Assembly: GCF_019649055.1 (NCBI RefSeq)
Contig: NW_026570257.1
Location: forward strand, 496,001-560,000
Reading direction: 5' to 3'
DNA from: Paramacrobiotus metropolitanus
Taxonomy: Eukaryota > Tardigrada > Eutardigrada > Parachela > Macrobiotidae
Length of the DNA stretch: 64,000 nucleotides
Shown: piece after piece, positions 1 through 12,380 of the stretch
Layout: each line of letters starts with the position of its first letter
Position numbering within the stretch: the stretch's first letter is position 1
Notes under the pieces: model-generated
Database searches by the model: none
What the model was told of the DNA's origin: nothing
Seen by the model: the letters and a program-made list of their open reading frames with translations, nothing else
Position numbers and translations under genes: made by a program

Positions 1-491
1 GGCAACTTTTGCAGACGGTTTAGCTAACCGGATGTTTAGTATTATCCGTTGTATGTATGTGAAATTGATTAACCTTTTTCGCAAACTGCAGCTCCAGGCC
101 AGATCATGGTATCAATTAAGCTGTACCATGATCGATGAATCAGCGCATCAACGCTTTCGCGCGGATTCAATGCAGATAATTTCATTGCTGTAATTTTGCT
201 GACGTTGCAATGAGTACATTACACGGTTGAATCGACTTAAAAACCCCAGAAAACTCGTTAGAATCGACTTCGAAATGGAAGAACTGAGATGCGGTTTTAT
301 AATGTTGTGGTTTATTTCCAACATAGACGGTAAGAAATGCAAGTTTGCAGCGACGGAAACAGTTGGATGTTTTTATACGTGAGACGTTCATCATCATATT
401 TACTAAAAATTTGATCAACTCTTTTAATAAAAACTGTCTTTTACGAATACAACTGTCTGATTATCTGTCTGACTTCATGATATCTTGCTAG
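1..491. other. Upstream sequence, no gene resolved
   Basis: AT-rich sequence with only short overlapping minus-strand ORFs that look like chance. The LRR-like exon that follows starts at an acceptor in phase 2, so at least one 5' exon of that gene must lie here or left of the window. I could not place it: no convincing signal-peptide exon with a matching GT donor was seen. Confidence 0.5.
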
Positions 492-1471
492 GTGGGTTAG
501 CTGGCTCCATCTTTAAGAATTCAACAGAATTAAGCGATGTAATTCCTCCAGTAGCAGCAGCATATCCTTTTCGGGCAGACCTAATTACAGTTAAAGAATG
601 CACTCTTTATGTGGAATATTTAGTGGAGGGATTCATATGTGCAGATATGCAAGTTCTTGGTTATTTGTGCAACGGAAATGATAAAAATCCTCGCAAGGCT
701 CTGAAGCTCAACACATACCTGGATGTATCGTGTATGTACCGTTCGCACGCGCTGGTAGCTAATACTACCAAGCATGTGGGGCAAATCAGCCCGCATCGCG
801 CCGTCCTGCTGAGTCTGTTTGAGTTGGAGGCAGAGCAGGATCCGGTTACCGCCGATGTAGTCGAACCCATCCGTGACCAAACCGTACACCTCGCTGTTAA
901 GGATTGTCGATCGACGAATACAACCGCCAAAGTGCATGCACTGGGTGTATTACCGAATCTGTACAGTTTTGCGCTCGGATATTGTTTCAACTTGACAATC
1001 CAGAAAAAGCATTTCGGCAGAATGCCGCAACTACGAATGGTCGCGTTTTGCTTAACCACAATCAGCTCCCTGGAGCCGGGTACCTTCACGGATTTGATCC
1101 ATCTTCGTAGCCTGACACTGGAGCGATATTTCATCAGGGCGCTATGGAATAAATATGATCCTCAGCCCGCCTACAGTAGATTTACAACCGATGACTACCT
1201 CCATTATTTGTACGATGTGCATTGCGACTGCTCGTATGCCTGGCTGCGCAGCTTCTTGAAGCAGAAACCGTACTTGACAGAAGAAAAGGATCCCGGTGAA
1301 ATGTTCATAATCGGAAACTACTTATCACCAGCTATTGCAAGAAAAGGGAATAAGACGGATGTCTTCAGCGTTGACTGTTCCAGAAATGTGACCTTGAACA
1401 ACATTTGGGCAGGCAGTGAATTTTCCTACAATACAACTTGCTCTACCGAGAGCTGGTCATTTGTTACCTAA
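492..1471 (+). CDS. Secreted LRR-like protein, 3' exon(s), 5'-partial
   Basis: A long open frame runs from a likely splice acceptor (cttgctag) to TAA. The first in-track codon is TTG, not ATG, so I read this as the terminal exon of a gene whose 5' end is missing. The C-terminal two thirds has degenerate leucine-rich repeats (LPNLYSFALGYCFNLTI, MPQLRMVAFCLTTISSL, LIHLRSLTLER) followed by an LRRCT-like cysteine cap (CDCSYAWLRSFL, then a later DCS). Several N-x-S/T sequons and paired cysteines suggest a secreted or cell-surface protein. No transmembrane helix is seen after the cap, so it is probably secreted or extracellular-matrix associated. The first 140 residues are Cys-containing but not recognised. 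Polyadenylation signals follow within about 120 bp. Function is not assignable beyond LRR-mediated binding. Confidence 0.6.
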
Positions 1472-1575
1472 TTTTGCACTTCCCAGATTTCAATTTTTGG
1501 CGTATAAATCCTGCATGTCGCATATTAGTGATGGCTCACATACTATCCCACATAACAGTGCATAGCGTGGCAACA

Positions 1576-1591
1576 AATAAATGTAAATAAA
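1576..1591 (+). promoter_or_regulatory. Polyadenylation signals of the LRR-like gene
   Basis: Two AATAAA hexamers about 10 bp apart, 105-120 bp after the stop codon, as expected for an animal 3' UTR. Confidence 0.5.
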
Positions 1592-2070
1592 AGCTAGTTA
1601 ATCATGGAGGAAAAGTTTACGCTCGATGCATGGCAAATAACTAAATAAGTACTTCAAGTGTCCTGGATTTTCAAAATGATAGCTTTATCTTTGATATCGA
1701 CAAGAAAAGCGTCAACTGGTCAGGCGAATTTGGCGTCGAATGGACGTTAGAGATATCAAGGCGCGTGATAACTGGAAGAGGAGGCAGGGAAGGAGAACCA
1801 TGCAGCGGGCAGTGCGTACTCTAATCTCAAAGAAAAAGCTTATCGCTGGCAAATGTTCATTAGATCGACATGGCATCATATACGGGCTGTTGTATAACCA
1901 GTCCTGTGATTCTGAGGTGCAGGCTGGTGCAGCGTAATAAATGGTGAACTCTTGTGTGAACTCTTGTGTTTTGGGATTCCAAATAAAAACTTAGTGACGG
2001 TTTACTAAACCTTCTGTCATACGTATTAGACAGATTAACCCATTTTCGGAACGTTTATGTCCCGGTACAA
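1592..2070. other. Intergenic, one doubtful small ORF
   Basis: The only ORF of note is 1740-1937 (+), 65 aa and rich in Arg/Lys, with an AATAAA near 1981. It has no signal peptide, no recognisable domain and no splice partner, so I do not call it a gene. Confidence 0.4.
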
Positions 2071-2075
2071 AGGCC

Positions 2076-2515
2076 CGTGCTCAAGCTCGGACTTGGACTC
2101 GGACTACTAAGACTCGGACTTGGACCACAATTTACTCGGACTTGGACTGCTAAAACTTGGGCTTGGACTCTTCAACTTGGACTTTTAACTTGGACTTTTA
2201 GAACTCGGACTTCTAAACTTCAACTTGGACTTTTTTTAGGTCTCTTAGGTTTCTTAGGTTTCTTAGGTTTCTTAGGTTTCTTAGGTCTCTTAGGTTTCTT
2301 AGGTTTCTTAGTTTTCTTGGTTTTTTTAATTTTCGTTGGTTTCTTAGGTTCTTTTTCTTACTATTTTTTTCTAAGGAGAAGTCCAAGTTAGAAATCCAAG
2401 TCCAAGTTAAGAAGTTCAATATAGAAGTCCAAGTTATGTAGTCCAAGTGTTGTCCAAGTCCAAGTTTTAGTAGTCCAAATCCGAGTCCAAGTCCGAACTT
2501 GAGCGCGGGCCCGGT
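2076..2515. repeat. Foldback minisatellite around a TTAGGTTTC array
   Basis: The left flank (about 2076-2230) consists of degenerate copies of GGACTTGGACT. The right flank (about 2380-2515) holds the reverse complement, AGTCCAAGTCC. The outermost ends also pair (GGCCCGTGCTCAAG against CTTGAGCGCGGGCC). Between them lies an array of a 9-bp unit TTAGGTTTC, about ten copies at 2235-2350. The whole could fold into a hairpin with a loop of about 150 nt. The 104- and 156-aa ORFs crossing it are repeat translations, not genes. Confidence 0.85.
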
Positions 2516-3150
2516 ACAAATCGGCAACACCTCTACAGTACTACGTAACATGCTGCGCACTATGTACAGTACATGCTTTGCAGACAAATAAAGCCTGAGG
2601 TGTTTCAAGATTGTGACAGAAAACGGCGAGGTATTGTCAGCATCCAGCAAACAACCGGCAGGCAGTTCAAACGGAACGCACATATCTGCTGTCGTTCTTA
2701 CGGCACTACGGTATAAACGTACAATAGAGATATATTACGTAACACAATACTAAGGTGCGCGAAATGTCGGTTTGAACTTGGTTTTGACTGGGATTAACCC
2801 TAAACGGTGCTGTTGGCTTCTGTGATTCTGCCCGACAAATGCTGCTTCTGGCATCCTTGGTGTTCACTCTTCCGAGATTGACCAAAGAAAGCGTACTCCC
2901 ACCGAGTCAGTTCTATATTTTCTGCAAAGAATAAACGTTTTTTGCGTGTTTGAATTCGTTGCTTTAAATACAGTATATACTGGAATCTTATTGCTTCGCG
3001 CTGGCGTAAAACAATTAAATCCCTCTTTTATGCAGTGAAGTATCAGATTCTGGCTTTGCAAGCTTATGACTTTGCAGAAAGATGTACATACTGTATGTAC
3101 CAAATACGACAATGAAGTTGACCCAGTTGAGCAATATAAGAGAAATCACT
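2516..3150. other. Intergenic, nothing recognised
   Basis: No ORF with domain content on either strand. The 82-aa minus-strand ORF (2864-3112) has no recognisable features. Confidence 0.45.
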
Positions 3151-3154
3151 TATA

Positions 3155-3296
3155 ATGATGTCAAAATCTCTATTTGAAGATTGGCGAGACTTCCTGGATC
3201 CCCTTTTATTAACCAAAAATGTTAATGATCAAGACAATCGCTACAGCCGACGCCTGTTTGAAGGAGACATTGTTGGCTTAGACAGCGTCAGCGCAG
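3155..3296 (+). pseudogene. Astacin propeptide-like exon
   Basis: The frame starts with two ATGs and contains RRLFEGDIVG. This matches the FxGD inhibitory motif of pro-astacins (family M12A), in which the Asp caps the catalytic zinc. A donor (GCA|gtaag) follows. Nothing before the motif looks like a signal peptide, so a 5' exon is missing or lost. Its phase 0 end does not fit the next astacin exon (3904, phase 2), so it either belongs to a broken upstream copy or needs an exon I did not find. Confidence 0.4.
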
Positions 3297-3585
3297 TAAG
3301 ATTGCTTCGTCAAAAACTTAATATACAGTACTGCTGCTTTTTGTAATACAGAGTCACCATACAGTCTTTCTGAGTAAAACTGTGTGATCGTCGTAACCTT
3401 TGCAACAGCTACGGCTTTTGTCAGGATGATCGGAAAGAAGCTAATGATGTTCCTGGGGAACGAAGTATCTGGCCGAACAACACCATACCTTACAAGCTGT
3501 CATGTCAACTAAGTAAGATTCTGATACGCAGCTGAAGATTGTGTAGACTACAGAGTGTGAAGTTGATATCAGAAACTGTGAACAG

Positions 3586-3809
3586 CGGGCAATATCATAC
3601 TGGACTCCATGGACGTTATTAGCCGGCTCACCGGGAACTGCGTTAAATTCAACGCTTTCGCCATAGACCGCACTATACCGACCATACTTCCGAAAGTGGA
3701 GGGCACCAAGATGGGTCAAAACGAGAATCTGAGTCCACTAGAAGTGGCACGCATTCACAAGCGGTTCCGGTGCAGCACAGTGGCAAAAGTCAGGAGTCTA
3801 CTTGGTTAG
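3586..3809 (+). pseudogene. C-terminal fragment of a second astacin domain
   Basis: The translation carries PTILPKVEGTKMGQ then LSPLEVARIHKRFRC. This aligns with the end of the astacin catalytic domain (AF..N..PTI.PK...iGQ...LS..DiarinrlY.C). The Met-turn region just before it is degraded (DSMDVISR where S-x-M-H-Y is expected), and the catalytic core that should precede it is absent between 3297 and 3585. It lies immediately 5' of a more complete astacin-like gene in the same orientation, so it is best read as the remnant of a tandem copy. The exact exon start is uncertain. Confidence 0.45.
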
Positions 3810-3903
3810 CCACGACCTTCAAAGGAATCTCAAATTAAATAAATCTTAAAATTTCTAGAAAAGACCTGTTAAAGAATCTGCTAAAATCATCCCTCTTCTC
3901 CAG

Positions 3904-5867
3904 AAAATACCGAAGCCAGTACAACCGGGGCAAACGTCCCAGTAATCCAAAACGATGTTCTTGGGTGTGACCTTTCGCGCGACCCACCGTGTCCACTGCA
4001 GAAAGCCGTCACACCGTTTCCTAAATCGCCGGACGATGATGCAGTCTACGTTGTTCCTTACATTCTGGAAACTAGTGGTACGTCCACTTTTTTTCTTCCA
4101 TGGTACATGTACACATCATGTACATTAAGCCTAAAAATCGGTTGACAAAGTACCGTCGCACAGCTATTCGTTTATTGACCACGCAATTCACATGAGCAGA
4201 TAGAATAATAGAAATACGAATTCTCTGACGATTTCTGTATAGCTTAACATTATGGTGAAATTTGAGTGGAAATTCAGCTCAAATGCCAACCAGTGTTTGC
4301 CATCCGTCGTAAAATGTACACCGAAATTTACGCTTATTCTCTATATTGTCTGTAGTACCACAGGATACAGTGCCACTGATTCAGCACGCTCTGGGTGATA
4401 TTGAGAAGTCTCTCGATGGATGTGCCGTCTTCAGGGGTGTGGACGCTGCAGAGGCCGACGCCAGCGAAGCGGGAGCATTGAAGAACATAATACACATTCA
4501 AGGCGGTGCATACTGTGCTGCTCAGTTCAGAGAAAACAGCGCCGGCGATGGCATTATTATTTTAAGTGTCGCTTGCGTCCAAAAACAGTCTAGCAGTACT
4601 ATCCAACGGTTGTTCATGCTAGCCATCGGCTTACCGCATGAACATGTGCGCAGCGATCGAGACGATTACATCGAAATTCATTGGGAAAACATCGTTCCAG
4701 GTGTGTACTCCTTGCACGACATAGCGTGTAGCAGAAGGTTACGATTAATTTTATGTACGAGATAATTCTGTTTATAATGTTGTATCATTAGCACATTTGA
4801 AAGATGAATTCATGACAAAAAACCGCACTAAGAAAAATGGTTTGTGATTAAGACCTGTTCTGGTGATTCTGGCTGTAGGACGGTCCGATGACTTCAGGCG
4901 GAACAAACTTCCAAGCTTAGACACTGGCCCGTACGATTATTATTCGCTGTTGCATCCCGGTCCCAGTTTCTTGGCTAACGACGCAGCACATCCCACGCTG
5001 AGTGCAAAATCTGCGACGAACATTGGCCCTGGGGACCGGCTGAGTGACGGCGATGTTAAGAAGCTTAGGAGACTAATCTGTGGAGGTACGAATAAACTCG
5101 AGATTTCTTCCATGATTAACAACGCTGCTACAGATATCCTTTAAACGGCTATATTAATATCCACTGTACATAGATCAGGTTGATACGTTGCAATCTGGAA
5201 CCTGTTCTGTAATAGCTTCGACAACAGCCCCGTCTTCTTCGACTTCGCAAGTATCAGCAGGTACGTAAGCGGCATTTGAGTTCCGGCGACTGACCTACAC
5301 GCTTGAGAAGTACACGTACTTACAATTTACGACAAAAAAGTGGATCTGTCCATACATGTATTATTGTTTATTAATCCGCAAACGAGCAATTCTTTTCACA
5401 GCCGTTTTTTAGCTTCGTCTACAAAGTATAACCATCCGCTGATCTGTACTCGTATAACAACGTTGTACGATAGAAAAATACGAGTATACTTTGATAGAGA
5501 ACTTTTCTTCATGTTTTTGCGCCGTTGCGCCTTATGTTATAAAGGCGCAGAACCATCTTATTGTCATCTTTGTACTCGTATATTATATTTTTTCATCGCT
5601 CATCAACACATGGACAATCTGCGAGTTTAGTCGAGCGAAGGGTTTCCCACACCGATTAACGGCGGACGTGATGTGCACAAAGGATCGTGCCTCTTTGCGT
5701 GGGTTGACTATATGAGCGACTGCAATGAAGACTGCAAGCGGAATTGGGCTTCAAAGGAGGACATTGTGGAAGTTTATTTAATATTAACTGCTGGTGCGAG
5801 CAAATTATTTTTCCGCCCGAATGAAAAGCCTTTACAATTTCTGTCATACAATTTCTGTCATGAATAG
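3904..5867 (+). CDS. Astacin-like protein (M12A) without zinc-binding HExxH
   Basis: Exons with consistent phases: 3904-4077, 4356-4700, 4879-5085, 5216-5260 and probably 5641-5867. Exon 1 ends with VVPYIL, the usual start of the mature astacin domain. Exon 2 has the core and [15 protein letters not shown], equivalent to GxxHExxRxDRD; exon 3 has [15 protein letters not shown] and [18 protein letters not shown], the domain's end. The first zinc and catalytic residues (HELMH in active astacins) read RLFML, and the Met-turn S-x-M-H-Y reads SLLHP, so peptidase activity is not expected. A Ser/Thr-rich linker exon and a short Cys segment (GSC...DYM..C..DC) resembling half of a ShKT module follow. 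The 5' exon and signal peptide are missing. It could be a secreted pseudoprotease or a decaying gene; the conserved splice phases favour the former. Confidence 0.55.
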
Positions 5868-6790
5868 GATCGGCACGCCGATCAGATTATCGCACGATGT
5901 CCGACGAAAGTACTATCCATAAGTGCCCATCGCTGAATTATCTCATTAAAAATGCACCTGCCGGTGTGCTTTGCTGATATTGTTTCAAAGTTCAAGCCAT
6001 TTTAAATTTTCAACGTGGCCTACATGCATTTCGTACAACAGTTATGACCTTTTGGATAATTCTGCAGACAGGAGACGTACGTAGCAAGCAGCAGCTATTG
6101 ATTCAATGTGTTTGGCCGATAGTCTTCTCGGTACCGTTCACACTAAATGCTAATTATGTAAATTAATTCTATTGTGTTATTTTGCAGGGTAAAAACTTGT
6201 GTGCAGAAACATTAAAATGTTGTAGTATTACACTGTATTTGCACTCATTCATTCGTGCAGCGGAAAATCACATAAAAAGAGCTACTGTAGTTAACGTAAT
6301 AAGATTTTTGGTTTGTGTTACTGCTACTAGAGGTCATACATGGAAAACAATACCTAACGGTTATTATCACTGGCATCGCATTACTCGTTTGATTATCGAG
6401 CTTACTGCTCAGAAGGAATCATGCCGATGAAGAACGTATCGTTTACTTGGTAACTACTAACTAGTGTTGTTACGATCAACTTCAGACAAATGTAATACAC
6501 GTAATCAAGTAGCGAAGCTTTTCCTTGTTTTTGAAATACAGTATTGGTGGTCGGTACCACTATCACGGCTATAATAAGGGTTAAAAGTGCTTTCCTACGC
6601 GTAACTATGAAAAACAGGCGCTACTGTAACCACCCTGGTAACTGCGCAAGAATTACATAGCATGCAAGTTTACGTCAAAACATAGCGTTAATTGAGCAAA
6701 CAAACAAATCACAAAAATGAAGGAAATCCGTTCGTTCGTGCAAACAAGTAGCAATTTTTTAATGGTGCATGAAAAGATCAGCGAGGTATA
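5868..6790. other. Intergenic, nothing recognised
   Basis: Includes the 82-aa ORF at 6182-6430 (+), which shows no domain or signal peptide. This interval separates the convergent astacin-like gene and the first Draper-like gene, so it should hold both 3' UTRs. Confidence 0.45.
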
Positions 6791-9700
6791 TTAATCGAAC
6801 TCCAAAAGCGCTTCCTCTTCGGCACTCTGCGCAATCGCTGTAGCATAGCTGGGCGGGGCCACACCGTGCCGTGCGCTGTACAGTCGGTTTTCGAAGGCTG
6901 CCACTGGTACAAAACCGGCGGGGCGATTTATCGGGCCATGGAGAGGTTCGCCCGCGTAATGCACACTTTCGTACGCATGGTACGTCGGATCTTCCTGGCG
7001 TTTTTCCGGCAGATCCACAACGGTGCCGTTAAGGGGAATTCTCGGCAGCGGTTCTACAGAAACATTTACTGTCCACAAAAATATTTAAGACTGGTTTGTG
7101 GAGTTAGAGGAAAACGTTTCATACGGTTGTTAATGTGCGATGGGTCGCTGAAGTACGCAGGATTCTCGACAGGATGGGCATCGTCAAAATGGTGGATCAC
7201 GCCGTTCCCGCCACCCGCTGAACTAGTGAAACCCACACTGAGGGTTTCCCGTTGGGATTTGGGTGCACGTCGACAGCGGATAATAAGTGCCACCACAATT
7301 ATTAGCAATACGACGCCGCCAGCAACCAGTCCAATCAGAAGGATCGTTTGGGTGTCCATCGTCTATAGAAAAAAAATTCAGATTCTGCATGAATCAGGCT
7401 GACTAATTATAACTTTTTGCAATTCATCAAAATAATCGACACAAAATTCTTAAAAAAATTTATCCAATCAAAAAGCAAAAGACTAATAACTTTATTAATT
7501 TAATTAATTCAGCATCGCTTTACTTTAGTATTTTTTATTATCAATTTAAAGTAGAAGAACGATAATGGAAATTTGCGTAGCAAAACCGGCAAAATTCGAC
7601 CTCCCGATATGACGCTTTAGTAATAACTGCGTGATAATTTGGATCGTACCGATGACCGATTGGCGCTTTGCGATTGCGGAGCAGCGAGACTGCTTGCGAC
7701 TTCCGCTTCAGAAGCCGAAAAAGCTGCAACACATTCACTCCCAGCGTATCCTGGGAGGCAAATACAGCGCTCTCCCAGTTCCTCCGCACACACCCATTTA
7801 TCCCTGTTTGCACACTTCTCGTGGCAGTCGGGCTTGTCGCCTTGCAAGATACAGCAGACAGAGCAAGTGGGTCCTCCTAACTGCACCGCATCCGGACGGC
7901 ACATGCATGTACCGTCAAATGGATGACAGCTGAAAGCAAAAAAATCTAACAATTTTAAGAAACTTTCAATTAAAGAACCGTGACCTTTTACGCGTACATG
8001 GTATGGTTGCTGCATGCGCAGGTGTTGTTGCAGAATTTGCCAAACAGTCCCTCAGGGCATGCTGTAAACGTGAACATTTGGTAAATGAATCGAAGAATCA
8101 AACACACATAAGCAGTGACAATGTAAATTCCGTTCACTTACCACGCTGATCACATCTCTCTCCAGAATACCCGTAATTACACCGGCATGTTCCGTTGAAA
8201 GGATCGCACGAGACCGCATTGGCACACTGGCATTTCTTCTGACAGTCCGGTCCGTAATGTCCAGGTTCACACTGTTTCTCACATTGGACGCCAGTATACC
8301 CGGCGGGACACCGGCATTTGCCGCTGACTGCATCACACTTTCCACCGTTGTAACATGGCCAACAGGAGAAACCGCAGTCGGCGCCGTAGAAACCGTCGTC
8401 ACACGGACGAGCACACACTTCGCCCTGCAAAACACAACACCAAACCGTGGTTATTTGTTTGCAACCCCCTGTTTGTCCACACTTTTAGCAAAAGATTTAT
8501 TCGGTTAAGAGAACCTGCGCAGGATACAACAAGGACAATAAACACATATACTGTATATGAAAGCGTAAAACGTAAAAGCACAGCGTAAAAGATGTAATAT
8601 TAAGACTTGCGAGCCAGTTTCTCGTATCACGCAGACAAAGTGCATGTTAGATGTTTATTTTTCTGTTCCCCAAGTTTGTTCATTCTTGCAGCAAATGATT
8701 TATTATTTGAAGAAAAGTCTATGAAAAAACTGAAATAGACGACATGCATAAAAGCGTAAAAGCGGAACGTAAAAGCAAAGCTTAAAAGTGAACCGGCTTC
8801 TCGTACCGTCCATCCCGCTGAACAGGAGCATTTCTCCGTTCCGGGTCGACAGAAACCGCCATTCTGACACCGATCACAGGTGGTATCGCGGCGTTCCTCG
8901 ACGGGACATGGTCTCTCGCACAATGCTCCACAAAATCTGTTGCGACACAGACAGGCTCCCGTTTCCTTATGACACACCCCGGCGTTTTGGCAGCGACACG
9001 CCTGCGCGCACATCTTGCCGTATCGACCAAACGGACAGGGTTGATCGCAGTGCAGACCCTGCCATCCATCGGGGCAGTTGCACTGGCCATTCGCCGGGTC
9101 ACATGTGGCGTTGTGTCGACACTGGCACGTGTTCTGACATTGTGCGCCCCATTGGCCATTCGGACACGCTATGTTTAAACAGAACGCGATTTGGCTAGCG
9201 CTTAGTCTTGAGAAACGTTTTACGGCAATCTGCTTTCGGTTTCTCAATTCAGTAAAGCCTAGGAACATTTTCGAAAGTCTTTAGCGATAAAAATGTTTTT
9301 AAATCAAAATCTTCTTGTAATTCATATTAGTTTACATTGGAATGGCTTCATATATGATTAGAGTATGAAGCGACGCACTTTGATTGCAGGTATCACCGGA
9401 GAATCCGTCCCGGCACTGGCAACTGTTCGGTGCGACGCATTGCCCGTTAACACACGCTTTTGAACATAAAGCTGCAAAAAGAATTACATGAATAATTTGC
9501 ACAGAAAAAAGAAAAATTAACATTGACATCGTAGATAGTTAATACAGGTAATTTATACATTATATTAGTATTATATTAATACAGGTAATTTATATATCTA
9601 TATAGTTAATACAGGTAACACCAATATTTTCGTAATTTTCTTTAAGTACTTACGTGTGCAGGTACCGTTCTGCTGCACATATCCGCCGCAGCACTTCTTG

Positions 9701-10762
9701 ATCATCTTGGTGACATTACGCGTCTTATTGGTGTATTCGATTCGGGTTTCGGTTTTGTACGCCGTACATGTGGGCGGAATGCTCATACACCAGGTCTTGT
9801 ATGCCACTTGGACCTTTTTCGCAGTGGCTACTGTCTCCGTTTCCGGTACACTGATAAGGGGAAAACGCTTGAAAATGTATGAAACCATTCAAATCTCATC
9901 AGTTCGGATCACTTTTAGCAGTGTGACCGCGAAGGCTATGTTGTTGTTATGTTGGTGGCTAGTGTAGAATAAAAAAATAAATCTCTTTATAAAGCTTAAA
10001 GGAAATCGGAAACAAGCTAATGTGTTTTTGGGAACTGTGTAAACTGGACGGTAAAATACATTTTGTTGATAACTTTGTGCCAGCGTTCTACGATCATGCT
10101 TCAAAATACAATAAACGGCTGACACTGCCAGAACTACCTATTAGACGCCGCAGATTAATGCAGTTGCGTCAGTTTGTAAGATTGCTTTTATAAGGTATAA
10201 TAACGTAATATTATTATTATTCCACTTTGTTATGATAATACTTTAACCCATGTTACTCATCCCAGTAGAATTGTCAATATACTTTTATAATTTATAAGAT
10301 ATATGTATATACTGCAGTCGAAACGTTCTTTATTAAGGCATTACGAAATCGACATCTACTCGCAATATGAATGACAACGCAGAAGATCTTACTTGCGCAA
10401 AAAAGTACAGGTACGTACTCGTCTTACCTGTATATATATAAATATGCACAAAGTTACGGGTAAGGCTTTTTGCATGATTGCTGTTTTTGTTGGTAAAAAC
10501 TGTTTTTTTTTAGTATGTAACTATCGGTTTATTGGGAGTTAAACCGATAATTCATGTCAATATAATTTCATGTTAATACAAGTTCCGCATTGCTAATTTT
10601 AGCTAGAGCATAGTGTTAACGTGAATATAATTAACGCGCTACATAACCATACATTTCCTGTACTTCGCAGATATTGGAACCTTCCAGACTCCGGCGAGAA
10701 TAGTGACCGGCGACACCGCTCCACAAGCAGAATCCCATCCAATACAACACCGAAAATCGCAT
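6791..10762 (-). CDS. drpr-like: Draper/CED-1/MEGF10-like engulfment receptor, paralogue A
   Basis: Nine exons on the minus strand with consistent phases: 10762-10653, 9850-9654, 9471-9379, 9168-8807, 8424-8142, 8061-7998, 7929-7650, 7362-7125, 7068-6791; about 634 aa. Order: signal peptide (MRFSVLYWMGFCLWSGVAG), EMI domain (TWCMSIPPTCTAYKTE ... KKCCGGY), NIM motif (CCGGY..CTPLC..ACVNGQC), about seven EGF/laminin-type repeats, TM helix (ILLIGLVAGGVVLLIIVVAL), then a tail of about 145 aa. The family binds phosphatidylserine or other eat-me cues and drives engulfment of dying cells. The tail has NPAY (NPxY, a PTB-adaptor site as in CED-1) and APPSY (PPxY, WW binding); a classical ITAM is not seen. 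The protein is much shorter than Draper (about 1,000 aa) because it has fewer EGF repeats. The last-exon acceptor could be 15 nt further in (7053), also in frame. Confidence 0.85.
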
Positions 10763-12380
10763 TTTTGTATCCGTAATATCAATTTTCGGTACAAAAAAAC
10801 GCCTCCGCTCACTCTTTATTATGCATAAAATTATAAAAATCAGAGCTACACTTGGCAAACAGATATAACGATTTGGCAGATCCGTATTATCGAATAAGAT
10901 TAGGAAATGATTTGTAGTACTATTGCCCCTGTGGCATTACCGAAATTAGCATAAATTGTTAGATTTTTTGTTTTGAAAATTAACTGATATGCATGCTGTT
11001 TAAACGGCTTTGGCACAGGGTTGCTGGTTTTTAAAAAGCACGATCAAAATGGTTTTGTTACTGATAACACTACTGGTAAAATCACGAGGAAAATCATTCC
11101 AAACAAGGCAATTTTGCAAAATTCCCGATGTATCACGGAATACGGACAGCATGACCGAATATCCTATATACCGGCTAACCGACGTTAGAAATGAACCCAA
11201 CCGGCAACCACTACCATGGCACACTCGCCACAACCCTTTCTATTTCCGCCGTGAATAATTCATCGGCATGCAGATCAAGATTATGATTCGGTGATGCCCA
11301 AAATTCTTCATGTGCATTGTTGCCTTATCTCACCAAAAACACACGCGCTGTTCCGCTTTTCTAATTATTTATCACATTTAAATGATTCTTACACGATGTA
11401 TTTGCCACACGGCACAGACATTTCAGAATTTGCAAAAAAGCTCAACTATTTTGAAGTTTTCTCTTTGGTAAAGATTTTATGGAGTGGTGCAATAAAGCTT
11501 AAAATTCAATTTCCACTACACTACAATTTTAACTACGAGTATCAAGTAATGTACCAGAGCTTGTGGTGATTGTTATTTAGGTGGCTACCGCCAATTAAAT
11601 TTGTTTTATGAACTATGGCATTTTATTGAACATTTAGTCACATTCAGCATATCAGCGCGTTGTGCACTTTAAACCTTTTAGTTCGTCCTCGTTTTTTTGT
11701 TTGTACGTGCCGGTAAAAAGTTTTTATAAAAAAACAATATAGTTTAATAAATAGAATTTAGAACAAGGAACCATAAATCATGTTAAATCATTTTAAAATC
11801 ATTATTTTACTTAATCATGAAATTAAGTCATTGTTATTAGTGTGACCGCAGCTGCGGATGTATATCAGTTTGATGATACATAGTAAGTGTTTTTTTCTGT
11901 AAACTGTAAGTTACAGTACGATGCCATCATACTGTAATTAGGTCCGCCGCGAATTATTCGACTATTTATTTATTTGTTTATTTATCCACAATTTCTCATC
12001 AGGAACTAAAGAATGAACCCCATTCCATGTGGTAACTGAAACGCTGCCATCACAAAAATGCGCCGCCAAAAATATCGGAATACAACCAATTAAAAAATCG
12101 GCAAGAAAGCCATGGATAAAATTCAGAATAAAAACATTAAACGCCATCGGAGATAAAAACAGAGAAAACAAACGAACAACTAGGAGATTGAAAACGGGTT
12201 TCTAATAAAATAAGATAAAAATAAACATGGATCTGGCACACGGGCAAAGAAGAGTGAGAGAAGACAGCAAAACACGCCGCAAACTGCTAAAATTATGTGT
12301 GTACAAATAATTATGTACATACAACGCTACAAAAGCGGAAACACAAGCGATGAGATGCCAACGAACGTGTCCGGCCCTTT
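10763..12380. other. Interval between the two Draper-like genes
   Basis: Should contain the promoter of paralogue A (minus strand, right of 10762) and the 3' UTR of paralogue B (left of 12381). Short ORFs at 11000-11260 and 11291-11569 have no recognisable features. A run of TTTATT at 11965-11985 gives AATAAA signals on the minus strand, about 400 bp past the stop of paralogue B. Confidence 0.45.

Noticed and set aside
2213-2683. 156-aa minus-strand ORF with Leu-Arg-Asn/Lys repeats
   Set aside because: It is a translation of the minisatellite and TTAGGTTTC array; the periodicity is that of the DNA repeat.
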